Origin: Yersinia bercovieri ATCC 43970
GTDB lineage: Bacteria; Pseudomonadota; Gammaproteobacteria; Enterobacterales; Enterobacteriaceae
NCBI RefSeq assembly: GCF_013282745.1
Contig: NZ_CP054044.1
Location: forward strand, 1,302,001 to 1,366,000
Direction: 5' to 3'
Length of the DNA stretch: 64,000 nucleotides
Shown here one piece after another: positions 1 to 8,950 of this stretch; position 1 is the stretch's first letter, and each line of letters starts with the position of its first letter. Made by a program: the position numbers and the translations under genes. The notes beneath the pieces are model-generated. The model did no database searches. It worked only from the letters and a program-made list of their open reading frames with translations, and was not told the DNA's origin.

Positions 1-2
1 GC

Positions 3-872
3 GAAGCCTTGGAGAAAGTGCGGCTGGTGGTGGGTGAAGAGGTGGATGTCACTCTATCCACCGCAGGGACAGTATTGCAAACCGCCCGGGTGGTGGTGAC
101 CAATGAGGCGGTATTAGGTAAAAAGATCCGTGATCTTAATTTGAAACAGAAGTATGACGTGGCGATCACTCGGCTAAATCGTGCAGGTATTGAGCTGGTC
201 GCCAGTAATAGTGCCAGCCTGCAATTTGGTGACATCCTGAATCTGGTTGGCCGCCCAGAGGCTATCGAGGCGGTCTCCGCCGTGGTGGGGAACGCGCAAC
301 AGAAGTTGCAACAAGTGCAGATGTTACCGGTCTTTATCGGCGTGGGTCTGGGTGTGCTACTGGGATCTATCCCGTTGTTTATTCCGGGATTTCCAGCGGC
401 ATTACGTTTGGGGCTGGCCGGTGGCCCGCTGGTGGTGGCGCTGATTCTCGGGCGTATCGGCAGTATCGGTAAGCTATATTGGTTTATGCCGCCGAGTGCC
501 AATTTGGCGCTGCGTGAACTGGGGATTGTGCTGTTCTTGTCGGTGGTTGGCCTGAAATCCGGCGGTGACTTTATCAATACGCTGGTCAATGGTGATGGGT
601 TGGCATGGATTGGTTACGGCGCGATGATTACCGGTATACCGCTGCTGACCGTGGGGATTCTGGCGCGCATGTTAGCCAAGATGAACTACCTGACCTTGTG
701 CGGCATGTTAGCCGGTTCAATGACGGATCCACCGGCGCTGGCATTTGCCAATGGCTTGCATCCGACCAGCGGTGCGGCGGCGCTCTCTTATGCTACGGTT
801 TATCCGCTGGCGATGTTCTTGCGCATCATGTCGCCGCAGATACTCGCGGTGCTGTTCTGGACAACCATGTAG
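3..872 (+). CDS. yidE: YidE-type putative transporter, C-terminal part (5' end outside the window)
   Basis: The reading frame is open from the first bases, so only about the last 290 residues of a roughly 550-residue family protein are present. The first part is a soluble stretch with the character of a TrkA-C (RCK) regulatory domain ([14 protein letters not shown] region). It is followed by hydrophobic segments with [25 protein letters not shown] and [16 protein letters not shown], which match E. coli YidE (AspT/YidE/YbjL family) closely. The family is an inner-membrane putative antiporter; the substrate of YidE is not established. The gene runs into a hairpin terminator just downstream and converges on avtA. 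Family assignment is very secure; transport function is family knowledge. Confidence 0.95.
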   Translation, partial: EALEKVRLVVGEEVDVTLSTAGTVLQTARVVVTNEAVLGKKIRDLNLKQKYDVAITRLNRAGIELVASNSASLQFGDILNLVGRPEAIEAVSAVVGNAQQKLQQVQMLPVFIGVGLGVLLGSIPLFIPGFPAALRLGLAGGPLVVALILGRIGSIGKLYWFMPPSANLALRELGIVLFLSVVGLKSGGDFINTLVNGDGLAWIGYGAMITGIPLLTVGILARMLAKMNYLTLCGMLAGSMTDPPALAFANGLHPTSGAAALSYATVYPLAMFLRIMSPQILAVLFWTTM

Positions 873-907
873 CGCCAATGACTTTGAGTACGGTTGTAAA
901 AACTTTC

Positions 908-945
908 AGGGCCGCCTAATGAGCGGCCCTTGGCTCTTTATTTTC
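908..945 (+). terminator. Rho-independent terminator after yidE
   Basis: A perfect 8-bp inverted repeat, AGGGCCGC (908-915) and GCGGCCCT (923-930), encloses a 7-nt loop and is followed by a T-rich stretch. It lies between the convergent ends of yidE and avtA, so it may serve both. Confidence 0.75.
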
Positions 946-960
946 AGATATTCTCAGAAA

Positions 961-2214
961 TCACTTTGCTTCCTGAAACGCCCGCTCAATCTCTTCCGCC
1001 AGTATCACCACGCCCTTTTCAATCTCTTCCGGAGCAGGGACATAATTCATCCGCATACATTGATGGGTATGTGGCCAGTCATATCCCAGACCAGGGAAGA
1101 AGTAGTGGCCCGGCACCATCAGCACACCGCGTTTTTTTAGGCGCTGATAGAGCAGTTCGGTGCTGATCGGCAGATCTTTAAACCATAGCCAGAGGAAGAT
1201 GGCCCCCTCGGGTTTGTGGATCAGGCAGCGCTCCGGCGGCAAATATTTGCGCAAAATAGCAATGGTCTGCTGTACCCGCTCAAAATAGAATGGCCGAATC
1301 ACCTCGTTAGATAAGCGCAATAGATCACCACGCTCAATCATTTCGGCGGCAATCGCTGGCCCCATGCTGCCCGGCGACAAGCTGATGATGCCATTCATAT
1401 TGGTGATAGCCGAAATCACTTTCTCATCGGCAATGACAATGCCACAGCGTGAACCCGGTAGGCCCAGCTTCGACAAACTCATGCACAAAATGATATTCGG
1501 GTTCCACAGCGGGGTTGCGTCGGTAAAGATGATCCCGGGGAAGGGCACGCCATAAGCATTATCAATCAATAGCGGAATATCACGCTGCTGAGCGATAGCA
1601 TCCAGGCGAATTAACTCTTCATCAGTAATCACATTACCGGTGGGATTAGTGGGGCGCGATACACATATCAAACCAATATCATCGGTAATATTGAGGTGAT
1701 CAAAGTCAACGTGATATTTGAATTGCCCTTCTGGCAGCAGCTCAATATTGGGTTTGGCGGAGACAAATAGCTCCTCATCCAGACCAGCATCGGCATAACC
1801 GAGATACTCAGGGGCCAGCGGGAATAAGACCCGACGACGGCTACCATCAGCATAGCGGCCTGCGAATAGATTAAATAAGTAGAAAAATGCGCTCTGACTA
1901 CCATTTGTCAGTGCAATATTCTGTGGCTCAATCTGCCAACCCAGCTCGTCGCGTAGCATTTTCGCCAATGCTTTTAACAGCAAATCTTTGCCTTGTGGCC
2001 CGTCGTAATTGCACAACGCCTCGGTCAATTGCCCGCGATCCAGCATCTCCTGACACAGTTGCTGGAAGTAAGCATCCATCTCTGGGATATGCGCCGGATT
2101 ACCCCCGCCGAGCATGATAGAACCTGGGGTTCTAAGGCCGTCGTTGAGGTCGTCCATCAGTCTGGTGATCCCCGCGTAGCGGGTGAATTTGTCGCCGAAA
2201 AGTGAGAACTTCAT
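961..2214 (-). CDS. avtA: Valine-pyruvate aminotransferase AvtA
   Basis: AvtA is a cytosolic PLP-dependent fold-I aminotransferase that transfers the amino group between valine and pyruvate (alanine and 2-oxoisovalerate), linking branched-chain and alanine pools. The 417 residues equal the E. coli length and the protein aligns end to end with it. Visible landmarks are the substrate loop GGGNPA near residue 37, the SRPTNPTGNV motif, DNAYG, and the PLP-lysine motif SLSKLGLPGSR with Lys at about residue 249. The start MKFSLFGDKF matches E. coli MTFSLFGDKF. It lies downstream of malS in the same direction, as in E. coli, with a 134-bp gap. Confidence 0.97.
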   Translation of the reverse strand: MKFSLFGDKFTRYAGITRLMDDLNDGLRTPGSIMLGGGNPAHIPEMDAYFQQLCQEMLDRGQLTEALCNYDGPQGKDLLLKALAKMLRDELGWQIEPQNIALTNGSQSAFFYLFNLFAGRYADGSRRRVLFPLAPEYLGYADAGLDEELFVSAKPNIELLPEGQFKYHVDFDHLNITDDIGLICVSRPTNPTGNVITDEELIRLDAIAQQRDIPLLIDNAYGVPFPGIIFTDATPLWNPNIILCMSLSKLGLPGSRCGIVIADEKVISAITNMNGIISLSPGSMGPAIAAEMIERGDLLRLSNEVIRPFYFERVQQTIAILRKYLPPERCLIHKPEGAIFLWLWFKDLPISTELLYQRLKKRGVLMVPGHYFFPGLGYDWPHTHQCMRMNYVPAPEEIEKGVVILAEEIERAFQEAK

Positions 2215-2348
2215 AAATGAAAATTTATTGTTATCCGTAAGTGAACAAGTACCATACTCGCAGATAAAAGCGGGTGCAATGCGGAAGGATTTCTTCCTAC
2301 CGAGCGAAAATATCGGCAGGAAGAGTTATTGCAGGATAATGCACTTAT

Positions 2349-4415
2349 CTACTCTTTTTTGTCACCGACCCAAACCACCAGCACTTTATCGCCCTGATGT
2401 TGGCGGCTAAAGGCATAATAATCAGCGGTTTGTTGCGATTTCTGTTCGCCCGCGCCAATGGCGGGATGGCGGGCGCGGAACTGGCTGACTTTCTGCCAGT
2501 GCGCCAATAGCGCGCCTTTCGCACCCGATAATTCATTCCAGTTCATATCTGAACGGGTGCCCTGTAGTGGATCAGAACCGGTGGGGCCGAATTCTCGCCC
2601 ACTCTCATCGCCGTAGAAAATCTGCACCGCCCCCGGTGCCAGTAGCAGCAGATCACCCGCCCGCTGCTGTTTTACCAATGACTGCTGCGCATCGTCTTTA
2701 AAAAACAGCCGGGTATCGTGTGAGGAGATATAACTCAACACATTGAAACCTTGCAGTTTATCCGCCATCTGTTGATAAGTGCCATCAATGGATGAGAAGC
2801 AGGTGAGCGCCTGTTTTGCCTGATCCTGAAAATCAAAGTTAATCATGGCATCAAAGCCATTTTGATAATAATCGCTCTTCATCACACCGTGGCCCCATGC
2901 CTCACCGGTCATCCAGAAAGGTAAGTCATCCAGCGCCTGATCGGGGTGAGCGGCTTTCCAGGCGGCCAGCGCGGCGGTGGTTTGTTGCTTAAGTTGTAGC
3001 CAGGCGGGTTTCTCCACATGTTTAGCGGTATCCACCCGAAAACCGTCAATGCCGTAATCGCGAACCCATTGGCTCAACCAATGCGTCATGTAATCACGTG
3101 GGGTGGCACCAGGAATTTCCCGCGCGGCGGTGTCCGGTTTGTTGCGGTAAAACACCGGTAAGCCGCTGGCTTGGGTCGATTCAGTTTTGATGTCCGGGAG
3201 GAAAGCCAGCGACATGGTCAGATCGTCATAGCCGGGGGAGTCGTAATCGCCAATATCCGTGCGGATCCACTTCTGGCCCCACCAGTTATCCCATGCCGCT
3301 TTATCACCGAAATTGATGTAATCGTTGAAACTATGCCAGGTTTGACCCCTGCCAGGTGTCCAATCCGTCCAGTTTTTACCTAAGGTTTTCTCCAGTTTAT
3401 CGCCTTGTAGATAGAGTGCGCCGAATTGATAACTCTGCATATCGGCCAGCGTGGCATAACCCACGTGATTCATCACCACATCAAATAGAATGCGAATACC
3501 GCGTTTATGCGCCTGTTCAACCAGCGTATGCAGCTCCTGCCCGGAGCCCATGTTGGCATCCAGACGGGACCAATCCAGCCCGTAATAGCCGTGGTAGGCG
3601 TAATGTGGGAAGTCACCTTTGGTGCCGCCTCCGACCCAGCCGTGAATTTGCTCCAGCGGTGAACTGATCCACAATGCATTGACGCCAAGCTGTTGTAGGT
3701 AATCCAGTTTTTCAGTTAATCCCGCCAAATCACCCCCGTGGAAGGTGCCGATCTCCTGCATTCCGTCGCCGTGGCGGCCATAGCTGTGGTCATTGGTTGG
3801 GTTGCCATTTTTGAAGCGATCAGTCAGGGCAAAATAGACCGTGGCATTTTGCCAACTGAATGGTGCAGCTTGCTGGGTTTGCGACGACTCCAGCAGCAGT
3901 AAGCCGCCACTCTCGGGCGCGGGTTGCAAGGTGATTTTACCGAGGGAGACTTTTGCCGTTTGGCCAGAGTAGAAGTCTCGCACCATTTCACCTTCGGCAA
4001 AGGTTTGGCGCACATCAATGGTCACTGGCTGCCCATCCCAGCGCTGGCAACTATGCACCACCACCTTGACGGCCTCTGTCACCGGCTCTTTGAGGCTAAG
4101 AGTGAGGGTTGGTGTGCCGCTGCGGGTATCAATGCGCGCCTGATACTGACCATCGCGGAACAGTCGCCATGAGATATCTGCTTGATTCTGGCAGGGTTGC
4201 AGTGAAAAAGTTTGATTCAACTTCACCGCACCAGTGGGCTGCCAGCACTGTTTATCCTGATAAAACTTGAGCGGATATTCACCTTTGCTCAATGTGCTGC
4301 TGCTGAGAAAAATCCCGCTATCCTGCTCAGTAAAGGTGGGAAAGTGCGGGAGTGACCAATTCGCCATCGCCGCAGGAGAGAGCACCAGTAGCAAAGGGAC
4401 AGTGAGACGTTTCAT
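2349..4415 (-). CDS. malS: Periplasmic alpha-amylase MalS
   Basis: MalS is a secreted GH13 alpha-amylase that cleaves maltodextrins in the periplasm as part of the maltose regulon. The 688-residue product has an N-terminal signal peptide (hydrophobic stretch to about residue 18, ending AMA), an N-terminal beta-rich region and a GH13 barrel. All four GH13 motifs are visible: DVVMNHVG, GFRVDTAKH (nucleophile Asp at about 462), GEAWG (acid/base Glu at about 505) and SSHDTR (Asp at about 567). Length is close to the 676-residue E. coli protein. MalT-like boxes lie upstream. Catalytic residue roles come from family knowledge. Confidence 0.96.
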   Translation of the reverse strand: MKRLTVPLLLVLSPAAMANWSLPHFPTFTEQDSGIFLSSSTLSKGEYPLKFYQDKQCWQPTGAVKLNQTFSLQPCQNQADISWRLFRDGQYQARIDTRSGTPTLTLSLKEPVTEAVKVVVHSCQRWDGQPVTIDVRQTFAEGEMVRDFYSGQTAKVSLGKITLQPAPESGGLLLLESSQTQQAAPFSWQNATVYFALTDRFKNGNPTNDHSYGRHGDGMQEIGTFHGGDLAGLTEKLDYLQQLGVNALWISSPLEQIHGWVGGGTKGDFPHYAYHGYYGLDWSRLDANMGSGQELHTLVEQAHKRGIRILFDVVMNHVGYATLADMQSYQFGALYLQGDKLEKTLGKNWTDWTPGRGQTWHSFNDYINFGDKAAWDNWWGQKWIRTDIGDYDSPGYDDLTMSLAFLPDIKTESTQASGLPVFYRNKPDTAAREIPGATPRDYMTHWLSQWVRDYGIDGFRVDTAKHVEKPAWLQLKQQTTAALAAWKAAHPDQALDDLPFWMTGEAWGHGVMKSDYYQNGFDAMINFDFQDQAKQALTCFSSIDGTYQQMADKLQGFNVLSYISSHDTRLFFKDDAQQSLVKQQRAGDLLLLAPGAVQIFYGDESGREFGPTGSDPLQGTRSDMNWNELSGAKGALLAHWQKVSQFRARHPAIGAGEQKSQQTADYYAFSRQHQGDKVLVVWVGDKKE

Positions 4416-4481
4416 GGCACATCTTCCTTAGATCTGAATAGAGTTTGATGAATATCAGTGTGCCGTCTGGTGAAGAAATAG

Positions 4482-4527
4482 CCTCATCCTTGCGGGGCTT
4501 TTGTAGGGAGGAGAGCGGTGGAGGAGA
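4482..4527 (-). promoter_or_regulatory. Putative MalT boxes upstream of malS
   Basis: Three decamers resemble the MalT box (GGGGATGAGG or GGGGAGGAGG). AAGGATGAGG is on the minus strand at 4482-4491. AGGGAGGAGA (4505-4514) and GTGGAGGAGA (4518-4527) are on the plus strand. Their place 65-115 bp upstream of malS fits activation by MalT, which is known for malS in E. coli. No biochemical support can be seen. Confidence 0.45.
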
Positions 4528-4533
4528 GATTTT

Positions 4534-4549
4534 GGCCTGCAAGCAGGCC
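4534..4549. repeat. Short perfect inverted repeat downstream of ghrB
   Basis: GGCCTGC and GCAGGCC are separated by two bases, 12 bp past the ghrB stop. The stem is strong, but no T tract follows on the minus strand, so it is only a possible ghrB terminator or 3'-end stabilising hairpin. Confidence 0.4.
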
Positions 4550-4560
4550 AGTGGTTCAGT

Positions 4561-5541
4561 TTATGATTGCGGCAAAACTTGCGGGTTGACGCAGTTCTCT
4601 TTGACGCTGCCGGTCAGTGCGGCAATCAGGTTATCCACGGCGCAGGCGGCCATGTTGTAACGGGTTTCATGGGTGGCAGAACCAATGTGTGGCACGGCAA
4701 CCACATTAGGTAATTTGAGGAGTGGCGAGTCCATCGGCAGCGGCTCTTGCTCAAACACATCCAGCCCTGCGGCATGAATAGTGCCATCTTGCAGGGCGGC
4801 AATCAGCGCCTGCTCATCCACCACTGGCCCACGGCCGGCATTAATTAAGATGGCGCTGGACTTCATTTTTGCCAGTTGGCTGCGGCCAATCATATGGTAA
4901 GTCTGCTCGGTCATAGGCAGGGTAATACAGAGGAAATCAACCTCCGCCAGCAAAGTATCCAGTGAGCAGCGGCGCGCGCCAAAGCGTGTTTCGGCCTCTT
5001 CGTGGGGACGGCGGCTGGTGTACAGCACCGGCATACTAAAACCAAAATGCGCCCGCTGAGCCAGCGCCATGCCAATGCGCCCCATACCGAGAATGCCGAT
5101 GGTTTTATGGTGAACATCCACACCATACCACTCATCACCGATGCTCTCTTGCCACTCACCCGCTTTGACTCGCTCGGCCAACTCTACCACTCTTCGTGCC
5201 GAAGAGAGCAGCAGCGCCATCATGGTGTCGGCCACGGTTTCGGTCAGCACCGTGGGGGTGTGCATCAGCGCCACACCACGCTGGTTTAGCGCATCCACAT
5301 CAAAATTATCATAACCGACAGAAATGGTTGAAGCGGCCCGCAGACGCGGCGCTAATTGCAAAAAGGCGTGATCTATCTTGCCGCCGGAACCGATCAGCCC
5401 TTCAGCCTGTTGCAGCGCCGATAATAACTCAGGTTGATTCTCCGGCGTTAAACCAGCAAAACTGTTAACGGTAAAATGTTGCGCTAATCGTTGATGCAGA
5501 TCGGTGGGAAGGCTTTTGTACAGCACAATGGCAGGCTTCAT
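4561..5541 (-). CDS. ghrB: Glyoxylate/hydroxypyruvate/2-ketogluconate reductase GhrB
   Basis: GhrB is a cytosolic NAD(P)H-dependent D-2-hydroxyacid dehydrogenase that reduces glyoxylate, hydroxypyruvate and 2-keto-D-gluconate. Starting at [10 protein letters not shown] gives 326 residues, the usual length; an in-frame 19-codon extension upstream is not conserved in the family. The dinucleotide-binding motif GMGRIG lies near residue 150. The family catalytic Arg ([10 protein letters not shown]), Glu (DVFEQEPLP) and His ([11 protein letters not shown]) are all present. It is a single gene between malS and the MFS exporter. Confidence 0.95.
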   Translation of the reverse strand: MKPAIVLYKSLPTDLHQRLAQHFTVNSFAGLTPENQPELLSALQQAEGLIGSGGKIDHAFLQLAPRLRAASTISVGYDNFDVDALNQRGVALMHTPTVLTETVADTMMALLLSSARRVVELAERVKAGEWQESIGDEWYGVDVHHKTIGILGMGRIGMALAQRAHFGFSMPVLYTSRRPHEEAETRFGARRCSLDTLLAEVDFLCITLPMTEQTYHMIGRSQLAKMKSSAILINAGRGPVVDEQALIAALQDGTIHAAGLDVFEQEPLPMDSPLLKLPNVVAVPHIGSATHETRYNMAACAVDNLIAALTGSVKENCVNPQVLPQS

Positions 5542-5651
5542 CGCAAACTCCAATTCATTTGGGCAAGTGAGATCTGAAGCCAGCATAACAGTGAACACGA
5601 CAGCGAGATCAAGCAGTAATCTCGCTCATCATGTTACGACTCATTAAAAAA

Positions 5652-7094
5652 TCACGCTTCACTGCTGGCGATACTCTTCGCCGTGAGGCTGTGCGCACCA
5701 ATCGCGGCACAACGTAGCGCGGTAATGATCGCCAGTGCGGGGGCAATGGCAAACAGGGTAAACAGCCAGTGGGCGGTGTTCTCAGCCCCGGCAACGCCAC
5801 CGGGGAAATTCAGGCCAGAGAGATTGGCGACCATCCCGGCCATCGCGGCACCGACGGCGGTCGCAAACATCTGTACCGTGGTAATCGACGCCCCGGCAAT
5901 GTCTTTATCCTCATCAGCCGCCACTTGCAGAATGCGGGTCAGCAGATGCGGCCAACCAAAACCGATACCAAAACCCACCAGTGTTAGCGCGATGGCGATA
6001 GGTGCCATCTGTTGCCAGCTACCGAGTGAGGCGGCTGGCATCAGGATAGCCAGCGCCACAATCCCCGCCAGAACAATGATGGGGCCGCTGATAATCGCCC
6101 AACGAATACCTGATTTTTTCCAGCCGGCGCTCATCACCTCAGAGATTGTCCAGCCCGCCGCCATGGTGGCGGCAATATAGCCGGAAATCAGTGGTGACTG
6201 GCCGTGTAGTGTTTGCAGGAAGTAGGGAACGAAGATCTCGCAGGTAATGCCGACTGCCAGCAGAGAGATGGTGATATAGAGTGCCGCCAGCGGTGAGCTA
6301 AGGCGCAGTGCCCCTTTTGGTAGCAGACGTGTGGTGGCGCGGGACTCTATGCGGAATAACAGCAGTAACAGCACCACCGCCAGCGCCATTCCCGCCATGT
6401 TGATCAGGCCACTACTGGCGATGCTGCTGGCCGAGATAGTCAGGACAATGGCGGTTAATAGCACTAATTGCGTGACAGGGAGTGCCGAGGCGTCGCTGCT
6501 GGATCTGCCCGCCGGCAGGATACGCCAGGTAAAAATGGCATAAATCAGGGTTACCGGTAACAACGTCCAGAATGCAAAGCGCCAGGCATCCATTTCAGCA
6601 AAAATGCCGCCGATAGCAGGGCCAATCAGAGTTGCAACCCCCCACATACCCGAAATCAGTGCCATGGCCCGCGGCCATAGTGATTGCTGAAAGACCAGAT
6701 TAATCATGGCGTAAGAGAGCGCAAACAGGAAGCCGCCGCCCAAACCTTGCACAGTTCGACCCACCAGCATCATCGGCATGTTGGGGGCCATGGCGCATAA
6801 GGCGCTGCCCAACATAAAGACCAGCGAGGCGAACAGGTAGGCGCTACGTGGCCCGTAACCACTGAGTAGCCGGGCAGAGAGCGCCGAGCCGAGGATGGAG
6901 GCGGTGACGAATAGGGTGGTATTCCAGGCGTACAGGCTCAGGCCGTTAATCTCCAGCACCACCGAGGGCAAAATGGTGGTGGCGATATAAATATTGATCG
7001 CATGTAATACAACGCCCCCCGACAGAGCGATGGCAAAGGCCGCATTTTTACCGGAGAACAGGTCACTCCAACGGCTTGCATCATTTATTATCAC
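5652..7094 (-). CDS. MFS transporter, drug:H+ antiporter type
   Basis: This 480-residue inner-membrane protein has many hydrophobic helices. It carries the MFS motif-C-like region VGRTVQGLGGGFLFALSY and the GMWGVATLIGPAIGG stretch typical of DHA2-like exporters. A soluble N-terminal tail of about 18 residues precedes the first helix. It is transcribed divergently from a winged-helix regulator with a cysteine cluster, across a 183-bp shared promoter region, which suggests that the regulator controls it. The substrate cannot be read from the sequence; drug or metabolite efflux is inference. Confidence 0.85.
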   Translation of the reverse strand: MIINDASRWSDLFSGKNAAFAIALSGGVVLHAINIYIATTILPSVVLEINGLSLYAWNTTLFVTASILGSALSARLLSGYGPRSAYLFASLVFMLGSALCAMAPNMPMMLVGRTVQGLGGGFLFALSYAMINLVFQQSLWPRAMALISGMWGVATLIGPAIGGIFAEMDAWRFAFWTLLPVTLIYAIFTWRILPAGRSSSDASALPVTQLVLLTAIVLTISASSIASSGLINMAGMALAVVLLLLLFRIESRATTRLLPKGALRLSSPLAALYITISLLAVGITCEIFVPYFLQTLHGQSPLISGYIAATMAAGWTISEVMSAGWKKSGIRWAIISGPIIVLAGIVALAILMPAASLGSWQQMAPIAIALTLVGFGIGFGWPHLLTRILQVAADEDKDIAGASITTVQMFATAVGAAMAGMVANLSGLNFPGGVAGAENTAHWLFTLFAIAPALAIITALRCAAIGAHSLTAKSIASSEA

Positions 7095-7277
7095 GTTTCC
7101 ATCCTGCCAGAAGTCTGGTTGTTGAGTTGATTATATTGTTACGATAAAGTTAAACAAGAAAATTCTTGGAATACGGTAGGCCAGTCAGTGATAATAAGTC
7201 AAGCATTGGCTTGGGAAATGTTATGCTGGAAATGATTGATCAAAAATTAAAAAAATCGCCATGATAGTGGGGAAGAT

Positions 7278-7928
7278 ATGAATATCAACCATACAACCAG
7301 CCCGCCACACTCTGTCGCCAGGCGCTTGCTGATGCTGCTCAAGACCCGTGGCCCGCTACAAGCGAGTGATGCCGGGAGGCTACTGGGAACGACCGGTGAA
7401 GCGGCCCGGCAGCAATTCGTCAAACTGGCCAAAGAGGGGCTGGTGGTCGCCGAGGCAAAAGCGCAGGGGGTGGGCCGCCCGATTCAGCTATGGCAGTTAA
7501 CCGAGGCTGGTAACGCGCACTTCCCTGATGGCCACGGTGAACTGACCGTGCAATTGTTGCGTTTGATCCGCAGCCAATTGGGTGACAGCGCCCTTGAGCT
7601 GCTGATTGATAGCCGTGAGCAGGAGACCTGCAATCAATATTGTCAAGCGATGGCGGGGGCGGCCAATGTGACCGAACGTGTTGAGCGGCTGGTGGCAATT
7701 CGCACGCACGAAGGTTATATGGCAGAGATGCAGGTAGAGGCGGATGGCGCATTGCTGTTGATCGAAAATCACTGCCCCATCTGTGCGGCAGCCACCCATT
7801 GTCAGGGGTTTTGTCGCGCCGAACTGGCGGTATTCCAGCAAGCTTTGGGAGTACCCGTCGAACGCGTTGAGCACATATTATCCGGCGCCCGCCGCTGCAC
7901 TTATCGCATTAAACCAGAAGAGTTATGA
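7278..7928 (+). CDS. Winged-helix regulator with C-terminal cysteine cluster (SufR-like)
   Basis: The 216-residue protein has an N-terminal helix-turn-helix (residues about 12-75: VARRLLMLLKTRGPLQASDAG onwards) with the wing GVGRPIQLW. A middle effector region follows. The C-terminus holds Cys166, Cys169, Cys175, Cys179 and Cys207 (CPIC, THC, GFC, RRC). This arrangement resembles SufR/ArsR-type repressors in which cysteines bind an Fe-S cluster. An SD-like GGGGAAG lies just before the ATG. It is divergent from the MFS exporter, the likely target. DNA binding is well supported; Fe-S or metal sensing is inferred from the cysteines. Confidence 0.8.
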   Translation: MNINHTTSPPHSVARRLLMLLKTRGPLQASDAGRLLGTTGEAARQQFVKLAKEGLVVAEAKAQGVGRPIQLWQLTEAGNAHFPDGHGELTVQLLRLIRSQLGDSALELLIDSREQETCNQYCQAMAGAANVTERVERLVAIRTHEGYMAEMQVEADGALLLIENHCPICAAATHCQGFCRAELAVFQQALGVPVERVEHILSGARRCTYRIKPEEL

Positions 7929-7957
7929 TGACCGGGAAGTGGCTACCGTCAGCAAGG

Positions 7958-7985
7958 TGCGGATAAACCTGAGTGTTTATCCGCA
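7958..7985. terminator. Perfect 11-bp hairpin between convergent genes
   Basis: TGCGGATAAAC (7958-7968) and GTTTATCCGCA (7975-7985) form a perfect stem with a 6-nt loop between the regulator stop (7928) and the yiaD stop (8000). It probably acts as a bidirectional terminator, although no long T tract follows on either side. Confidence 0.6.
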
Positions 7986-7999
7986 TCAGCAGGTTGGGA

Positions 8000-8659
8000 T
8001 TATAGCGGGCTTAAGGTTATCTCTACCCGGCGGTTTTGTGCTTTACCGGCGGCAGTGCTGTTACTGGCAACCGGATTATCCGGGCCTGCGCCGCTAGTGC
8101 GGACACGGTTGGCAGCCACGCCCTGCATAATCAGGGCGCTGCCCACACTATCCGCCCGCTGCTGTGAAAGTGTCATATTATGGGCTCTGGCACCGCTGCT
8201 ATCGGTAAAACCTGTCACATTGACGGCGGTTTTATCATACTCTTTCAATACCATAGCGACCCCAGTCAGGGTATTGGCTCCCGCCGGTTTTAGGTTGCTG
8301 CTGTCAGTATCAAAAGTGACATTATTGGGCATGTTTAATACGATATTGTCGCCCTGACGGGTGACACTAACGCCCGTGCCGTTCATTTTTTCGCGCAACT
8401 TAGCTTCCTGCACATCCATGTAGTAGCCCGCACCGCCACCTAGCGCAGCCCCGGCTGCGGCACCAATTAATGCGCCTTTGCCACGGTCATGTTTCGATGA
8501 TGACAACATGCCGATCCCCGCCCCTAAAGCGGCCCCGATCCCTGCGCCATAACCAGATTTCCCTGCTTGTGATTCGCCGGTATAGGGATTGGTGGTACAG
8601 GCGGAGAGGGTCAGCGCAACAGAGACGACAGCGACTCTGACCAATATGTGGTTTTTCAT
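8000..8659 (-). CDS. yiaD: OmpA-family outer-membrane lipoprotein YiaD
   Basis: Starting at MKNHILVRVA gives 219 residues, equal to E. coli YiaD; the longer in-frame extension lacks a signal sequence. The N-terminus is a lipoprotein signal with lipobox LSAC (Cys at residue 20). A glycine-zipper region follows (repeated GAGIGAALGAG and GAAAGAALGGGAG, residues about 35-80). The C-terminal OmpA/MotB peptidoglycan-binding domain has TGFTDSSGARAHNMTLSQQRA and QNRRVEI. It is expected to be an outer-membrane lipoprotein contacting peptidoglycan. YiaD was found in E. coli as a suppressor of a bamD defect. Confidence 0.95.
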   Translation of the reverse strand: MKNHILVRVAVVSVALTLSACTTNPYTGESQAGKSGYGAGIGAALGAGIGMLSSSKHDRGKGALIGAAAGAALGGGAGYYMDVQEAKLREKMNGTGVSVTRQGDNIVLNMPNNVTFDTDSSNLKPAGANTLTGVAMVLKEYDKTAVNVTGFTDSSGARAHNMTLSQQRADSVGSALIMQGVAANRVRTSGAGPDNPVASNSTAAGKAQNRRVEITLSPL

Positions 8660-8900
8660 CAAATTTTCCTTAAATGGTGCTCTATTTCGGCGAAAACCTA
8701 GCAATATCGCCCAATAGCGGACTAAAAGTCATTAACCAGCCGTCACTTTATTGGCCGATGTTTATATACCATCGTTATCCGACAAAAAATGGGGGAATAC
8801 TAGTGAGAAAACTCTCATAGTGTCAGCCGAAAGGTTCATTTGGCGGGTTTATCAACAAAATAGGCACAGAAAGGTTACTGATTAGTGGTGTTTTATGATT

Positions 8901-8926
8901 CCCCCTATAGGTCGCCTAATAGGGGG
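8901..8926. terminator. Hairpin downstream of the toxin-like gene
   Basis: CCCCCTAT (8901-8908) and ATAGGGGG (8919-8926) form an 8-bp perfect stem with a 10-nt loop, 25 bp past the stop of the leftward toxin-like gene. The run after the stem on the minus strand is A/T-rich but not a clean T tract, so terminator function is probable rather than certain. Confidence 0.5.
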
Positions 8927-8950
8927 ACAGTGTTCGAATAGGGTGAAAAC

